A stretch of DNA of 64,000 bases. It comes from Chrysaora quinquecirrha. Taxonomy: Eukaryota > Cnidaria > Scyphozoa > Semaeostomeae > Pelagiidae. The position numbers were made by a program, and so were the translations under genes. Shown piece after piece: positions 34,893 to 48,400 of this stretch (position 1 is the first letter of the stretch; the number at the start of each line of letters is the position of its first letter). The stretch lies in contig JACTAT010000061.1 of the NCBI GenBank assembly GCA_014526335.1, positions 1,431,212-1,495,211 on the forward strand, in the 5' to 3' direction. The notes under the pieces are model-generated. The model saw only the letters and a program-made list of their open reading frames with translations, searched no databases and was not told the DNA's origin.

Positions 34893-35464
34893 TCAAAATA
34901 TATTTAAAAGACCTAACCTAAGGTATAAAGTATAAACTGAATACGTTCTACAAGTCTATATCAACTAAAAGCAAAAGTTCTTAATTAAAGGAATTGTTTT
35001 ATTTGTATACGACTGTAATTCCTACGTTAACTAAAATGCTTGTTTTTATATATAATCTCTACAAAGTGATAATTAGTTTAAATAGAAAAAGTTCCTTCAA
35101 ATTGTCCTTATAAATGTCATTATGTCCTGGCTTCAGTTTCTCTATCGTCTACTGTGCAAATATGAATTGATAATGTTATATCTAGCCTTCTTCATAAGGC
35201 GACAGCGCTGTGCATCAAATTGCTTGCCAGAACGTTTATTATCTAAAAGAGGAAGGACTATATGATTAAAGCTGACGTTTTTAACTCTTCTACTAGCCTA
35301 GGGCTACTTAGTCGACTTTACACTTTACCCATGGTCTGGATGCAGATAGAATAAAGCAGGGTGCAGCCATACACGGCGCTCATAACTACCGACCATGTAC
35401 CCATTATACACCTGGACATGGGTAGAGAGAGGCACATTTGTCTTCACAACTTGCCCAAGGTTGT

Positions 35465-35520
35465 TATCTCTGTGGAAAGGCCGTGGCTCGAACCCACAAC
35501 CACTGCGCCACAGAGACCAC
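35465..35520 (-). mobile_element. tRNA-derived SINE head
   Basis: On the minus strand GTCTCTGTGGCGCAGTGGTT (A-box-like) runs into GTGGGTTCGAGCCACGG (B-box-like) with a shortened spacer. A related GTCTCTGTGGCGCGGTG fragment occurs on the plus strand near 37431. Confidence 0.5.
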
Positions 35521-35934
35521 ATAACTAGCAAAACATTAGAGGCCTTTTGCTCCCGAATTCGAAAAATATACGTCCCAAAAAAACTAAACTGAGAGTTCTT
35601 GACCTTCAGACCCGACAATAATTGAGCAAAAGCTCAATGCTTTTTCGAAGCTCAACTCAAAGCTTTTTCGCCTAGGCCAATTTTCACTTCATCCGCATTC
35701 ACTTTTCACTAACAAGTTTGCTGTTCGCAAATTGCTAGCGTACTGGCAATAGCCTTAGCCTTGAATTTAGCCCCATAAACAAGGTAAGACTTTTGCAAAG
35801 ATTGGGATTAGCTAGCAGTGGAAATCAAAATAGCTTCGCATTCGGCATTTGATAATCGCTAGCATAGCGAACAGCAAAGAGCAAATGCGAACGAAGTTGA
35901 AAGAGGCCTTAACAACCAGAGAGAACAAACTTAA

Positions 35935-36089
35935 GGATCTGGTCAAACAGAAAATGATTTGAAGTTTTCCAAAAACATTGCTAAGCGAATCTTGTTTCTC
36001 GAACAATTTTTTGTGATCCTTGAGTCAAACATTGCTGTAAAGCAACTCTCAGATGTTTGAGAGAAAAGTTTGATTGTTTGGCCAGGGCC
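35935..36089. mobile_element. Short MITE with GGCC-like termini
   Basis: The left end GGATCTGGTCAAACAG and the right end (complement GGCCCTGGCCAAACAATC) form inverted repeats. TTAA flanks both sides. It shares the interior AAACATTGCT/CAGATGTTTGA motifs with the 2309-2913 element. Confidence 0.55.
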
Positions 36090-36426
36090 TTAAAGCATTG
36101 CCTTAATACATCTGGCAGAGTCTACATCAGCAAGGTTTTCAAGAGTGTAGTCTAATTCATCAATCTATTGCTTTATGTTAACCTAAAATTCCCTTGGTTT
36201 GTTTTAAAAATAGTGAAGAATTCAAGAATCAAATTATTCGATCATAAACCTAGAAACACACATATTGATCACATGTATGGGCAGTCATGCCTACATTTCT
36301 ATATCTCAGTGCCATTCGAAGGAGCAGCAGAATGCAAGGGGTAATACAAAAACTAGAAATAAGAGAATAATTGCTATTAAGATACAATAATGCCAGTTTA
36401 AATATACATACTTGGTATTAGTGAAT

Positions 36427-39400
36427 TTATCGTGCAACCTTTCCACGCGCACGGCCAACAAGTGCTCTCTCGGCACGTTGTGCACGCTCCTCCGCATCAT
36501 CTACTTCAGCTTGTGCCTTGCGATACTTAGCCGCGGCCGCAGCGGCATTAGCTTCCTAAAACAAATGAAATCAAATTCTTAATATCTATACAGATTCCTA
36601 AGCTTTTATAATTGTATTGTTGTTTGCATAAAACTGCCGAATCCTGGACAAAGTAACGTTGGAAATCTCTTCAAGACAAATATAACAATTATAACAAATA
36701 TCAAGTGGAAAGTCCCCATATGAGCATTTCAATCACGATCACCAATATAAAACCGTTTATAGAAGACATTTATATCGCCATCAGTCCAGGAAATTAGAGA
36801 TGTGAGCGAGAGAAGCCCCTCATTCCCTCTTCTCATCGTGTGTAAGTGGTATGTGAAAGGGCCAGAAACTTAAAAAAATTATTTGATGCTTGCTCTCAGA
36901 ACCTATTAAGAGCCCAGTAAGATGTCATTACCCCGGGACCCGTGCTGTTTATTGACCACCCTGGTAACACTTAACGCACCTCCCCATACACAAACCTATA
37001 ACAAGCAATCTCCTAGGAGGCTCCAAAACAATACTCTCTCTCAGCTCAACTATCAAGATACAAAATCAATAAAACTTACAGCATCGCCAAGGGCTTCTCT
37101 GAGTTTCTTGACTTTTCCATTAAGCGTCAAGACTTGATCTTGAACAATTTGCACGTTCTTACATTCATCTTCAAGCTGAGAGGCAAGTTCTCTGGCACGT
37201 TTCTCTGCCTTGGCACTGTTCTTTGCGAGCTCACTGTTCTTCTTGACTTCATTGCTCAGTTCACCTTGTATCTCGTTGATCTGCAAATCAGACAAAAGCA
37301 ATATAAACATTCTTTCCGGAGCTCCTGGATAGTTTCATCACGAATCCAAAATGGAGCATATGTCAGAATATAATTCGAATATTATCCAGTGTGGGAATTT
37401 ACACCTAGAAGTCTCTGTGGCGCGGTGTCGCGGTCTCTGTGACGCGGTGGAAAGCGTGCAGGGCTCACAACCAGAGTGTTGTGCACGCTGTTCAAAAATA
37501 CTTCCCAAGGGAGAAAAAATGCTTGAGCTGAGGGGGTAATAGAATTGTGAAGCGCCTTAGAATATTGAATTATAGTTAGGGCTCTATGTAAATGCAATAA
37601 CTTTAACCGTAGAACGTAACTAGAGGAGGGGCATTTACTCTTCTTTACTCCAAGTCCTGCCCCAGCACTGAGTAAAAATAACGCTTTTGCCCCAATGGCC
37701 TACGTCAAAAAGGGTCTCCTGAACATTACTGTCACGAAAAAGTATTTAGTTTCCGTCCGATTCCCCAAACAATCATCGGCAACGCCAAGGAAGTAACTAA
37801 AATTTCTGATGATAGGTCTGAAGTTGATACCAGAGCGATTCTAGCAGTGTCAACTTCCAAAATTTTCCGGGGAGCATTCCCCATGACCCCCAAGATTGGT
37901 ACGCCACAGGTTAATAAAAATACTCTATGCTGCAATTTAACTTCGTATCGAAATATTCGCTTGTGTCATAAATCATCTTTGTTACTGCACTGAAACGTTT
38001 ATACAAATGAAATTCCGCGAAGCCATCTTCAGTGCAGCGTACATCTGGCGTATCGAGATGTGCGTCAAACGATACTATGTCGTAGAAATTTGGCATGGCC
38101 TTACGGGTTCTTAGTTTACAAAATAGAAAAGCGAGGAGGAATAGAACAAACCTTGGTTTCGAGCTTTCTGATCTGGTTCTTCATGTATCGCACACCAGAT
38201 GCTTCAAGTTCTTCAAGACGTGCTTGTAGTTCAATAACTTGTCTTTCAGCTTCAGCTTTGCCTCGTTCTGCAACAGTGGTTGCTTTCTCTGCTGTTGACA
38301 GATCGGCAGAAAGTCGCATGTTCTAAAAAAGATTGAAATAAGACTTAGCTGTTACATCAGTGTTCCAGAACATACACAAGGAAAGATAGATACCAAGCTC
38401 ACTGAAGCTGGGCGTTATCAAGAAACACCCTGGGGCATTGAACATTTTAGAATAAATACAAGAAAACTCAATTCGTCTATCGTCTAGAAGAGGATTTTTT
38501 TGAGTTGAGGGTTCGTTTCTATGATGTTCAACAAATAAGGGCTTGTCATTTTTAGTCCGTGGAAATCAGATTTCATTCTCTTTAAATCTAAATCTTTGAA
38601 AAGAGGCTTTCTGGAAACAGCTCAAGGGGATAGAGTGTTGAGAAATGAGACACAGTTCTTGAAGTGTAAGAGGACAGAATGTTCGAGTTAGGACCACATA
38701 TACTCTCGAAAAACAAAACGGAAATGAAGCTTTTAGCTACCAACAACGACAGCAGTTCAGCAGCGGCAGAAGAAATATAAAGAAGTGGTATATGTTAGAC
38801 CCCGTTTACTCTATGCCGGAATGAGACGAATACGTTACGAAACTAAAAGCCCTTGCGTCTACACTATGCCCGCACAGTTTTGACATGAATACGATACGAA
38901 ATGAATACGATACGTTAACCGGCTTTATCCGAAAACGGCATAGTGTAAACGCCTGAATACGGTGCAGTTTGATGTCGCTTTGCTGAATGAACAGACATTT
39001 TCCGGTCTGTTCCAAACGAGTTAACTTACACGCCAAAATTCATGCTTGCCTCATCCCCAGATTCATTTATGGCATGTCTGCTGGTGACTGGTAAAATTGT
39101 AGTCTTGATTGAGCTTCAAACCAATATTCTCTTGAAAGTCTCGGAAGCCTCCTGCTTCTGATGGCAGAAGATTTTGGAAACTCCAAAATTTATCGTTTTC
39201 AGAAGAATGGCTTCGAAAAATACCTTCCGACAAACAAGGCCACAAAATACGAATTGGTTTAGAAGAGCATACCCTAGAATCAATGCGAATTTACTACTAG
39301 CAATAATCAATAATGTTACCTCGTTAGCTGCTTTATTAGCTCTGTCTTCGGCTGCACTTAGCTCAATTTCAGCATCTTTGAGCTCAGATTGAAGTGACAA

Positions 39401-42400
39401 TAGATCTCCTTCAATTCTTCGCTTTTCAGCAGTCAATGAATTCAGCTGGTTTTGCAGCTCTTTGGCACGATCTGCATTCTCAGCACTTTCGTTCTGGGCT
39501 GCTTTACGAGCTCTTTCAGCCTAAAAAAAGAGTCCTCGTTAAATAAGATGCATGCACAGAAAGAGAAACATTGCAAGGTTCACGAATAGAAAATTGTAAT
39601 CGCAAGCCCCATCCGTGTTTAAGTTTCCCAAATATATGCCCTCCGAATTTCTAACAGTACATCCCCTCCAGTTGCAAGGTCACAAACATAAACATAAATA
39701 TAAACATAAGCAAAAACATAAGAATAAACATAAATACAAATGCAAATAAAAAATGCAAACAAACATATTATAGAAGCACAAACAAAAACAAGAACATGAA
39801 CAAAAACATAGACATAAACATAAACATAAACACAACCATAAACATAAACATAAACATAAACAAACATAAACATAAACATAAACATAAACATAAACAAACA
39901 TAAACATAAACAAACATAAACATTAAGAAAAATTAAACATAAACATAAAGTTAAAGTAAACATAAACATAAAATTAAACATAAACATAAACATAAACAAA
40001 CATAAACATAAACATAAACATAAACAAACATAAACATTAAGTAAAATTAAACATAAACATAAAGTTAAATTAAACATAAACATAAAATTAAACATAAACA
40101 TAAACAAACATAAACATTAAGTAAAATTAAACATAAATATAAAGTAAACATAAACATAAAATTAAACATAAACAGAAACATAAACATAAACAAAAACAAA
40201 CATAAATATTAAGTAAAATTAAACATAAACATAAAGTTAAATTAAACATAAACATAAAATTAAACATAAACACAAACATAAACATAAACATAAACATAGA
40301 CATAAACATAAACCGAACCTGATCAGCTACATTCCTTGCTTCCTCCAGTTGAGCAGTTAATTCTTTGGCCTTACGAGTTGCACGTTCTGTGGCTGTCTCA
40401 GCTAGTGATCTGGCAGCATTTGCATCATCAACAGATTGTTGCAGCTCCTAGAACCAATAAAGTTCCAAAAATAATCATAGTATATCATTTGAGTGAATGT
40501 GAAAAGTTACAAAACTTTTCAAAGTGAAAAGATTCGACCTACCTTGGCTAGCTGTTCTAGTTTCTTATTAGTTTTGCAAGTTCCTGGTTCAGCTAAAAAC
40601 AAACAGAAATTAAATGATATATTTAAGAATAAAGTAAACCATCTAATCAATCTCAGGTTATACCTCAACGAGACGCGATTTTCGTGTTTGCAGCTCTGGC
40701 CAAACGATCAGACATTTGACCATTCAGCTAGCAACAACACGTCTCGTCAAACATATTTTGTTTATGGCTAAGAAGAAAAGTTTTGAACTTCTATAAACAT
40801 TCAGTAAATCTTCGTCCTATTTGTCAAGCTGGGTCACCTTTCAAATATTACTAGTCATACATTTCCTTCACAACGTTCCCTAGTGTCATTGGAAAATTAA
40901 CGACTCCGAATCACAATATTCTCACGTCAAATGTTTTACATCGCAGTACAACACCAAAACATTGTTTGGAAAACAAATAAAAAGTGTTTGACAAATAATG
41001 TTTGACATAAGTTTGGTCAAGCCTCCACATTCTACGCAAGATTTTTGCGATCGAATTTTTGTGCAGTTTGCAATGAGCCCGAGTGCCATAATGCTGGAGG
41101 ACTAGTTCTCTCTAATTCCGTCGTACAATCAAACACCAGGGGAACAAATTGCCAGAAAGATTCTAGGAGATGGTACAGTAACCAACAATCGTTGAAGACT
41201 GTTTTGTCTAAGAACCTATACCATTACTATGGTATACTTGTCATTACATAAGAACCTATACATGCTGTGTTCAAAAACTTTGGTTCTCATGCGCGGTTTT
41301 TTACGGTTGTAGAACTTACTCTATCTGCATTATCCAGTTGTCCTTCCAATTCGCCAACTTCTTGCTCGGCTTTTCTCTTAAGTCTGATCTGCTCATTTTT
41401 GGATCTACATTCCGCTTCTTGAGATTCTTGGGCAGCTTCAAGCATACGTTGTAGATTCTTCCTGTTGGGGTAAGAGAAATTTTTCTGTATTATCACGTAA
41501 GGTAATTAAAATCATTGATCAGGCATGTGCAACAGCGTACACACGCGGATTTCAATCCCCTCTCTTTGATTCGATAAGGCAACTAACAAACATCTGTTTC
41601 AGCAACAAAAAAATCGATGGAAATGCTCAAACGTGGCTTTTCTCTGAGCGTATGCTCTTTTGGGGGCCTTTTTCTGGCCCTTCTTTCTTCTCGAAACTTC
41701 CGAGAGATCGAGACCCCATTGTTTTGGAGCCTGAACTAATGAGCAGAATGCTCGAGAATATCTTAAAGGACTTCAAAGAATATATATGAACAAAAGCTAT
41801 CGAAAAGTCAACATCCTACCTTATATTAAGTTTACGGTTGATATTGAGGAAGGGGTTCCTCTCTTTCTTGATGTTGCTGTGCTTGAATTTGTTTTATAGA
41901 TTAGTCACTAATGGATTTCACTTGACGCTGACATAGAAAAAATGAAAAAGCTGCTCTTTCGTCCCTGATTAAACTGAAGATTGATTTTAATGAAAACGTA
42001 CTTGATTCCTTCAAATTCTTCATCCTTTTCAGCCAATCTTTTCTCCAGTGATTGTTTTGCATTTGATAATTCTGCAAGAGCCGAGGCAACTTTGTTTTTC
42101 TCTGTTTCAAGTGCATGCTCTGTATCCTAAATTGTAAAAAGCAACGAAAATTAAGACAAGAAATGGGAATCAAGAAATTGAGACCATTCTATAAATTATT
42201 ATATAGAAATTCTATAGTAGAAATAGATTTCATTAAGCTCTTTAGCTTAGTGGAAATGTCATCAGCTCTCTGATCATGTGGAAATTCTAATATTATTGTA
42301 TTCAAGAAAATAACCATGAGCATATCTTTCTTGAATGCATGTAAGAAAGCTCTTTTAGAAATGCTGAAATTAACCTCATGTTGCCATTATAAAAATCGGT

Positions 42401-45400
42401 ATGGGGCAGAAATGCTACTCGGACCGAGGCTCAAAACAATCGGGTTCCTTATGGATATCTCAGTGATCTCACTGCATAGAATGCAAAGCAGAAATTGTGT
42501 TAAATGACTGTCTGCCGTTGCACTGTTAGATTGGTTCAAAGAAGAACATAGTGTCAATGAAAATGCATGCTTGACTCTAGAAAAGCGAAATTGGAAAGCA
42601 TAAGTGAAAGAGTGAATAAGTGATCAGCGGAAGAAGTGCTTACGGGGCCCATTTGAGCAGCCCCTGAGTGATGGAGTGAGTGGACAAGAGGCCAGAGCAT
42701 TGCGCGAGCGAGGTATTAAACAGGTTGATGAGTTGTCTTCATTTAGGAAATAAACTAGACGTTTGACGAACCTCAAGAGCATTGTAGTGTTCGTCTCTTT
42801 CAGCTTCAGCTCTGCGTTTTGCTTTCTCGGTATCAGCGGCACTCTTCTCTACATCACTAAGCTGCAGTGCAGTGGCTCTTACTTCCTCTATAATACATAA
42901 ACAAAAGAAGTGTGAGATTCTCAATATCTACCAATTGGAAAAGGTTTCACTACATATCAAGGGTGGAACCCGTGAAAGAGTACCATTCTGAAATTTGAAA
43001 ACAATTGTTTACAAAAGCCTCTCTAATCTTTTGAAAATGATTATTATTTCATGCAAAATTTGATTTCAAACATGATTATTGAAAATTTGACTCTGTGCTT
43101 GATCATTTTATCCTATCCAAGTGTCTCCAAATATATTTGGACTTGCAGCTTGTGTCTTCAAAGTGCTATATAAAAGAACTGATTTCCTGGGTAATAATTT
43201 AAAGGACTCTTCAGGACGAAGAATTGAGTCAGTTCAGGAATGTTGAAAGTGGTCCAGGCGAGACTTGAACCGACAACTTATCGATCGCACGGCAAGGCTA
43301 TTCCTCGTCACTTCATTCTGTCTTCGAGTTAGCACTAAGAAATGAGTAGAGTTTAAGAAACAAATGTGTGTATGTCTCACCTTGATAACCCTTGCTTTCT
43401 CTCTGTGAGTTAGACAACTGGCTCGAGACATCCTCGTGTTGTTTCTTCCATTTTTGAATCTACAAGAAAAGGAATTGCATCTTTACCTTACTTTTTTTGC
43501 CACTTGATAAGGATTTTGGAATTGTTCCCGACTGTAACAGTCTTACAGAAGCGTCTCTAAATAATCTACTGGCTGCATGCTACAGGTTTTGACTTATTAC
43601 CTGAGTCGTAGTTATTGCTACTGAGTTCAACTGCTGGACGTTCATACTAACTCATACAGGCAGTCCGAAATAGTTCCCTCATGTTACGAGACCCAGTTTG
43701 AGAAATCTCGGCTCGGTGCTAGTCTCGGTTTGATGAGCAACAACTGGGACTCAGATAATTAGTCAAAGCTGTAATTTGCAACCAGTAGATTATTTAACGT
43801 CCAACTACAGCTTAGAATACGAAGAAAATTGACTAAAAAGTAAAATTCACCTGAGCTGCAAGGGACTTGTTCTGTTCATTCACTGCTGCTAGCTCACTTT
43901 CAGCTTGATCAAATTTATTTTTCCATTCAGCTGCAGCAGCATCAGATTTGCGAAGTTTATTCTCCACGCTGCCAAGCTGTCCTTGCAACTAAAGAAAGGA
44001 AAAACCCTTGCGATATTTAGAGTACCGTAACAATTGAACAACTGGTTGCGATGAAGCTATTTAACTCAACTTAAATAATCAAGAACCTTTATTAATTCTA
44101 GAATCGCCACACAGACTAGAACAATAATCTGGAACTCAGCAGCCTCAATGAAATCATGATGAACAGTTTTGTGAAGAAAAGCAAAAGCATCTTAGAACAT
44201 AATTAAAATTTTGGGAATCAGAAACGCTATGGCAGTGCGTTCAAAAAAAGCCTTTGCATCTACTTTGAATTTGAAAGAACGTTAGTCACGGCAATGATTT
44301 TACAAAGGACTGTATGCTAAACCAAAAAATTTTTGTCAATAAAATATCATTCACTTGCATTTTTGTGTTTTCTAACACTTTTGTGTTTTCTAACAAGTTT
44401 TGCAGCAAACTAGCATAAGGAAAAGAAAGAAAGGTAGACGATTAACCGCAGATGCAGAAACGACATTGAGCAAAAGGCTGGGACAAACCTGAAGGGCAGC
44501 TCAATCCAAAGGGCGGCGCTTATTCGATGAAAGGCGCTTATTTGAAGAAATACGGTATTTTGTACTCTTAACCGTACCATAGAACAGAAATAATGCTTAA
44601 AAAAAGGGTGTAATAGTCTAACATTTGTACATGAAAAATACACAAAGATATATCTAAGAAGAAACTTCTACGAGAACGCGCAAAAATAGTCGAAATCACA
44701 ACGGAAAGGCAGATAAAAGCATGGCTATAATAGCAGGCACTTTAGGAGCGTTCTGAAATGATTGGAAGCAAAACTAAAACAACTCACATCTTCGACATTG
44801 GCAGTAAGATCCTCGACCTCTCCATTTAATCTGTTCTTCAGTTTTTCAAGATTGCTTGCTTTGGACTGTACTGCTTGCAGAGAATCCTCCAACTGCTGAT
44901 ACTTTGCAACTTGCTTTTTCCTGTCAGAGGGAAAAACAATTTTCTTGAGATTAGAATGGAAAAATAGAAAAGAACCTTTTATTAAAAAAACGAGTAACAT
45001 TAATAGTAATAGTAATTGCAATAGTAGTAGTAATGGTTATTGTAGTTTTAATAGTAATAGTTATAGTAATAGTAATAGTAATAGTAATAGTAATAGTAAT
45101 AATAATAGTAATATCAATAGTAACAGTAATAGTGATAATAATAGTAATAATAATAGTTGTAATAGTAATAGTAATAGTAATAGTAATAGTAATAGTAATA
45201 GTAATAGTAATATCAATAGTAACAGTAATATTGATGATTATAGTAATAATAATAGTTGTAATAGTAACGATAATAGAAATAGTAGTAGTAATAGTAATAG
45301 TAAAAGTAGTAATAATCGAAATTGTTGCAGTAAAAGTAATATTAATAGTAAAAGTAACAGTAATAGCAAAAGTAACGGTGGTATAGTTTGGTAGTAGTAA

Positions 45401-48400
45401 TGGTAGTAGTGGTTATAGTAATGGTAATAGTAATAGGTATTACAATGGAAACTGCAATCGTTAAAGCAGTAGTAATAGTAATAGCAATAGGAACAATAGT
45501 AGAAATAGTTGTAGTAATAGTAGTAGAAAAAACAATACTAATAAACGTAGTAATAGCAGTAAAAGCAATTCTAATAGTCGTAGTAATAGTCGTAGTAATG
45601 GTATAAAAGAAATAGTAGTAGTAATAGTCATATTTATAGTCGTAGTAATAGTCGTAGTAATAGTAGTAAAAGTTATAGTAGTAGTAATAGTCATAGTCAT
45701 AGTCGTAGTAGTAGTAGTAAAGCAATTCTAATAGTTGTAGTAATAGTCGTACTAATAGTGATATTAGCAGTGATAGTAATAGTAATAGTTATAGTAGTAG
45801 TAATAATAATATTAATAATGTTGCTTTGCAGTAACATTGCATTAGAAAGAGTAGATTAAATAAGAACAATTAACTTACTTAGCCTCTTCTAATTCTTCAA
45901 TCTGAGGCAATGCTTCCCTCTCGTATCTGCTCTTCCAATTGGCAGCTTCAGCGCCCACTTTAAGAAGTCTGTCTTTAAGTTGGGTTTTATCAAGCTGTTC
46001 TTGATCAAGCATTTCTTCAAGAGAGCCATGCTGTGCAAGAATACTGTTCAGCCTATTCTGCAGGTCTTGCTTTGCCTAGAAAGAATGGAGAGTTCTGTCA
46101 GAATACCTTCCAGTCATTTCAATGTACATTGGCTAGGTTTCCTGACGATACCCCCTAATAAACTGACGATAATTGCTAAATGTCACTTGCAATCCATCAA
46201 ATTACCGGGTGTAAAGAGTTGAGAACTCAATCAGATGAATAAAGATAACTCATTCATTAAAAATAAACATTGGATAGGTTTCCCTTCGCTAAACCCCCGT
46301 ATAAACCGATATTTGATGCTAAATTTCTGTTTAAAATTGTCAGATGACCGGGTGTAAAGGGCTGAAAACTCCATCAGAGAAATAAATCTGATTTATTCTT
46401 TGAAATATACATTGGGTTCGATTTGATCACGAGACCCCCGTATCAACTGACAATCATCAATGAATTACACTTGCAAACCATCAAATGAACGGGTGTAAGA
46501 GCTCTCACCTTGATTTCCATTTCATGAGAAGAATGCAGATCATGGACTTTCTCTTCCAGAGCCTTATGAGATGACATAACTGAGGCGACCTTGTGTTCTG
46601 CATCGTCTAATTGTTTTTTCAAGTTTCCCTTCTCTTGTGACAGCCTCATTTTCGCATTCTCCGCATCTCGAGCACGATCATCCAAAACTGAGAGCTAAGG
46701 TAAATACAGAGAGAATGATGTGGAATTTCGGGATGGCGGGATTAGGAATAAAAGAAGTACTTTCGAGAAATAATTTGAGGTATTGATGCGCAGCATCGAA
46801 AAAATTTCAGGACAAAAAGAAGCAATTTCACGACAATATTCATTATATAAATTAACATTAGCATTATATACTATTAATTTCACCTGTGATTTCATTTCAT
46901 TCACTTGTTCTTCAAGGGCAGAAATAGACTTATCGGCAGCTTGCTAGAGAGAGAATGAAATGGAGTTGACACTTTGAGTATAAGCTTTGATAAATGAAGC
47001 ATTATTCCATAACATATTTTTCTTCAAAAAATGAAGAATATCAAATCAAGTCAATAAAAACCACACAACAAGTCTTACGGCAGCAAGATATGCGTGCCCT
47101 AATTCTGATAGAGCTTAATTCATTTATTTCAGGCACATTCTTAAAGCATTTGTGTGTTTAATCTTGGATAAGTCAAAGCAGCCACTTCAGACATGTCCTG
47201 GTACTCTTAGCTTCCCTTCTCAGGCAAGAAAGCACAGATATTAGGGCAAATGGTGATCAGATTAGTATTAACGATCCCTATACAACTTCCCAAGAACGGA
47301 CAATGGTCAAACATGTATCCGACAGATAGTTCTTAGTTGCTCTTAGGTCACCCTTTGATATGGAAAATTGCCGTCCTTTTCCTGCAAGTGCACCTACCAA
47401 AACATAGCTACTTCTACAATTGAGGAATACAGGAGCTTCTACCTTAGCTTTTTTTACGTCTTCGAGCTCAGTAGCAACTTCATCGCATTCACAAGCCAGC
47501 TGGGTTTTCTCTTTTTCAACTCTGTTTAGGAAGCAAAGAAATACATTCAAACACTGAATGACTGTTAAGCTGTTTGAAAGATCTTTAGGCGCTGGCCAAA
47601 CATTGTTGGTCAAACAAATGAGATTTACTTTTACACGTGATGTTTGATCATTTGGCCACGTCTATTTTATAAAATCATTGCTTAACGACAAAATCGCTTA
47701 GCAGTATTTTTGAAAACTTAAAAAATATTTTCTGCTTGTCACACGCAATAAATGTTTGTCAAGCAATGTTGTGTGACGTGGCAAAACAGTAAAACATTCT
47801 TTTGGACAAGTAAATTGCAGATGTTTGTCGAATCATGTGTCATGTTTTGGCCAGGACCTTTGTCTGTTTAAGATATTTTTGTTGGGTACATCATTTCAAC
47901 TCTATGTGCTGTTCAGTTTCATCTTGTTTTCTTTTCGATCTCTATACAAGTATTATCTATAAGCCACATTTTATTAAGCTTCTGAGCTCTGCAGCTGATG
48001 ATGTTTCTGCTAGTTCAAGATTTTTAGTTCTTGGAAACGTAATGAATGCCATAATTAGTAGCTTTAACTCTTTGGATCTCTCTTTCTGTGACTTAATCTC
48101 AAGTTTTTTACTCATTTTCCCGTAAATTTTGGCAAATACTTCGAAGAGTATGCAAAATCATTAAATATGTTTATAGTTTATTTTAGCTAAAAAAAAGGAA
48201 AGGACCTCAGGAATAGACGCCACGGTCGATTATGGACAGCAAAGTCTTAATTCACATCGATAGATGGGTTAAAAACTTTAATCAGTTACAATTACTTTGT
48301 TACCAATACAGATTTTAAAGAAACTCTTAATAATCTTTCAATACCAAACAACTGAAAAATTTAAGAAACTTTCAATACTGGGAAAACTTACAGAAAGGTA

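Larger units (their letters stand above)
32831..36426. other. Intergenic region between paramyosin A and B
   Basis: This contains the promoter side of copy A and the 3' flank of copy B. It holds a repeat copy (33818-33945), a SINE (34363-34613), a tandem duplication (34674-34892), another SINE head (35465-35520) and a MITE (35935-36089). Frames at 33490-33803 (+) are unassigned. No conserved gene is seen. Confidence 0.5.

Noticed and set aside
40664..40693. A 30-bp possible paramyosin B exon encoding LQTRKSRLVE
   Set aside because: It is in phase with good GT, but copy A has no counterpart. Colinear alignment to other paramyosins works only without it, and it lies at the edge of a MITE.
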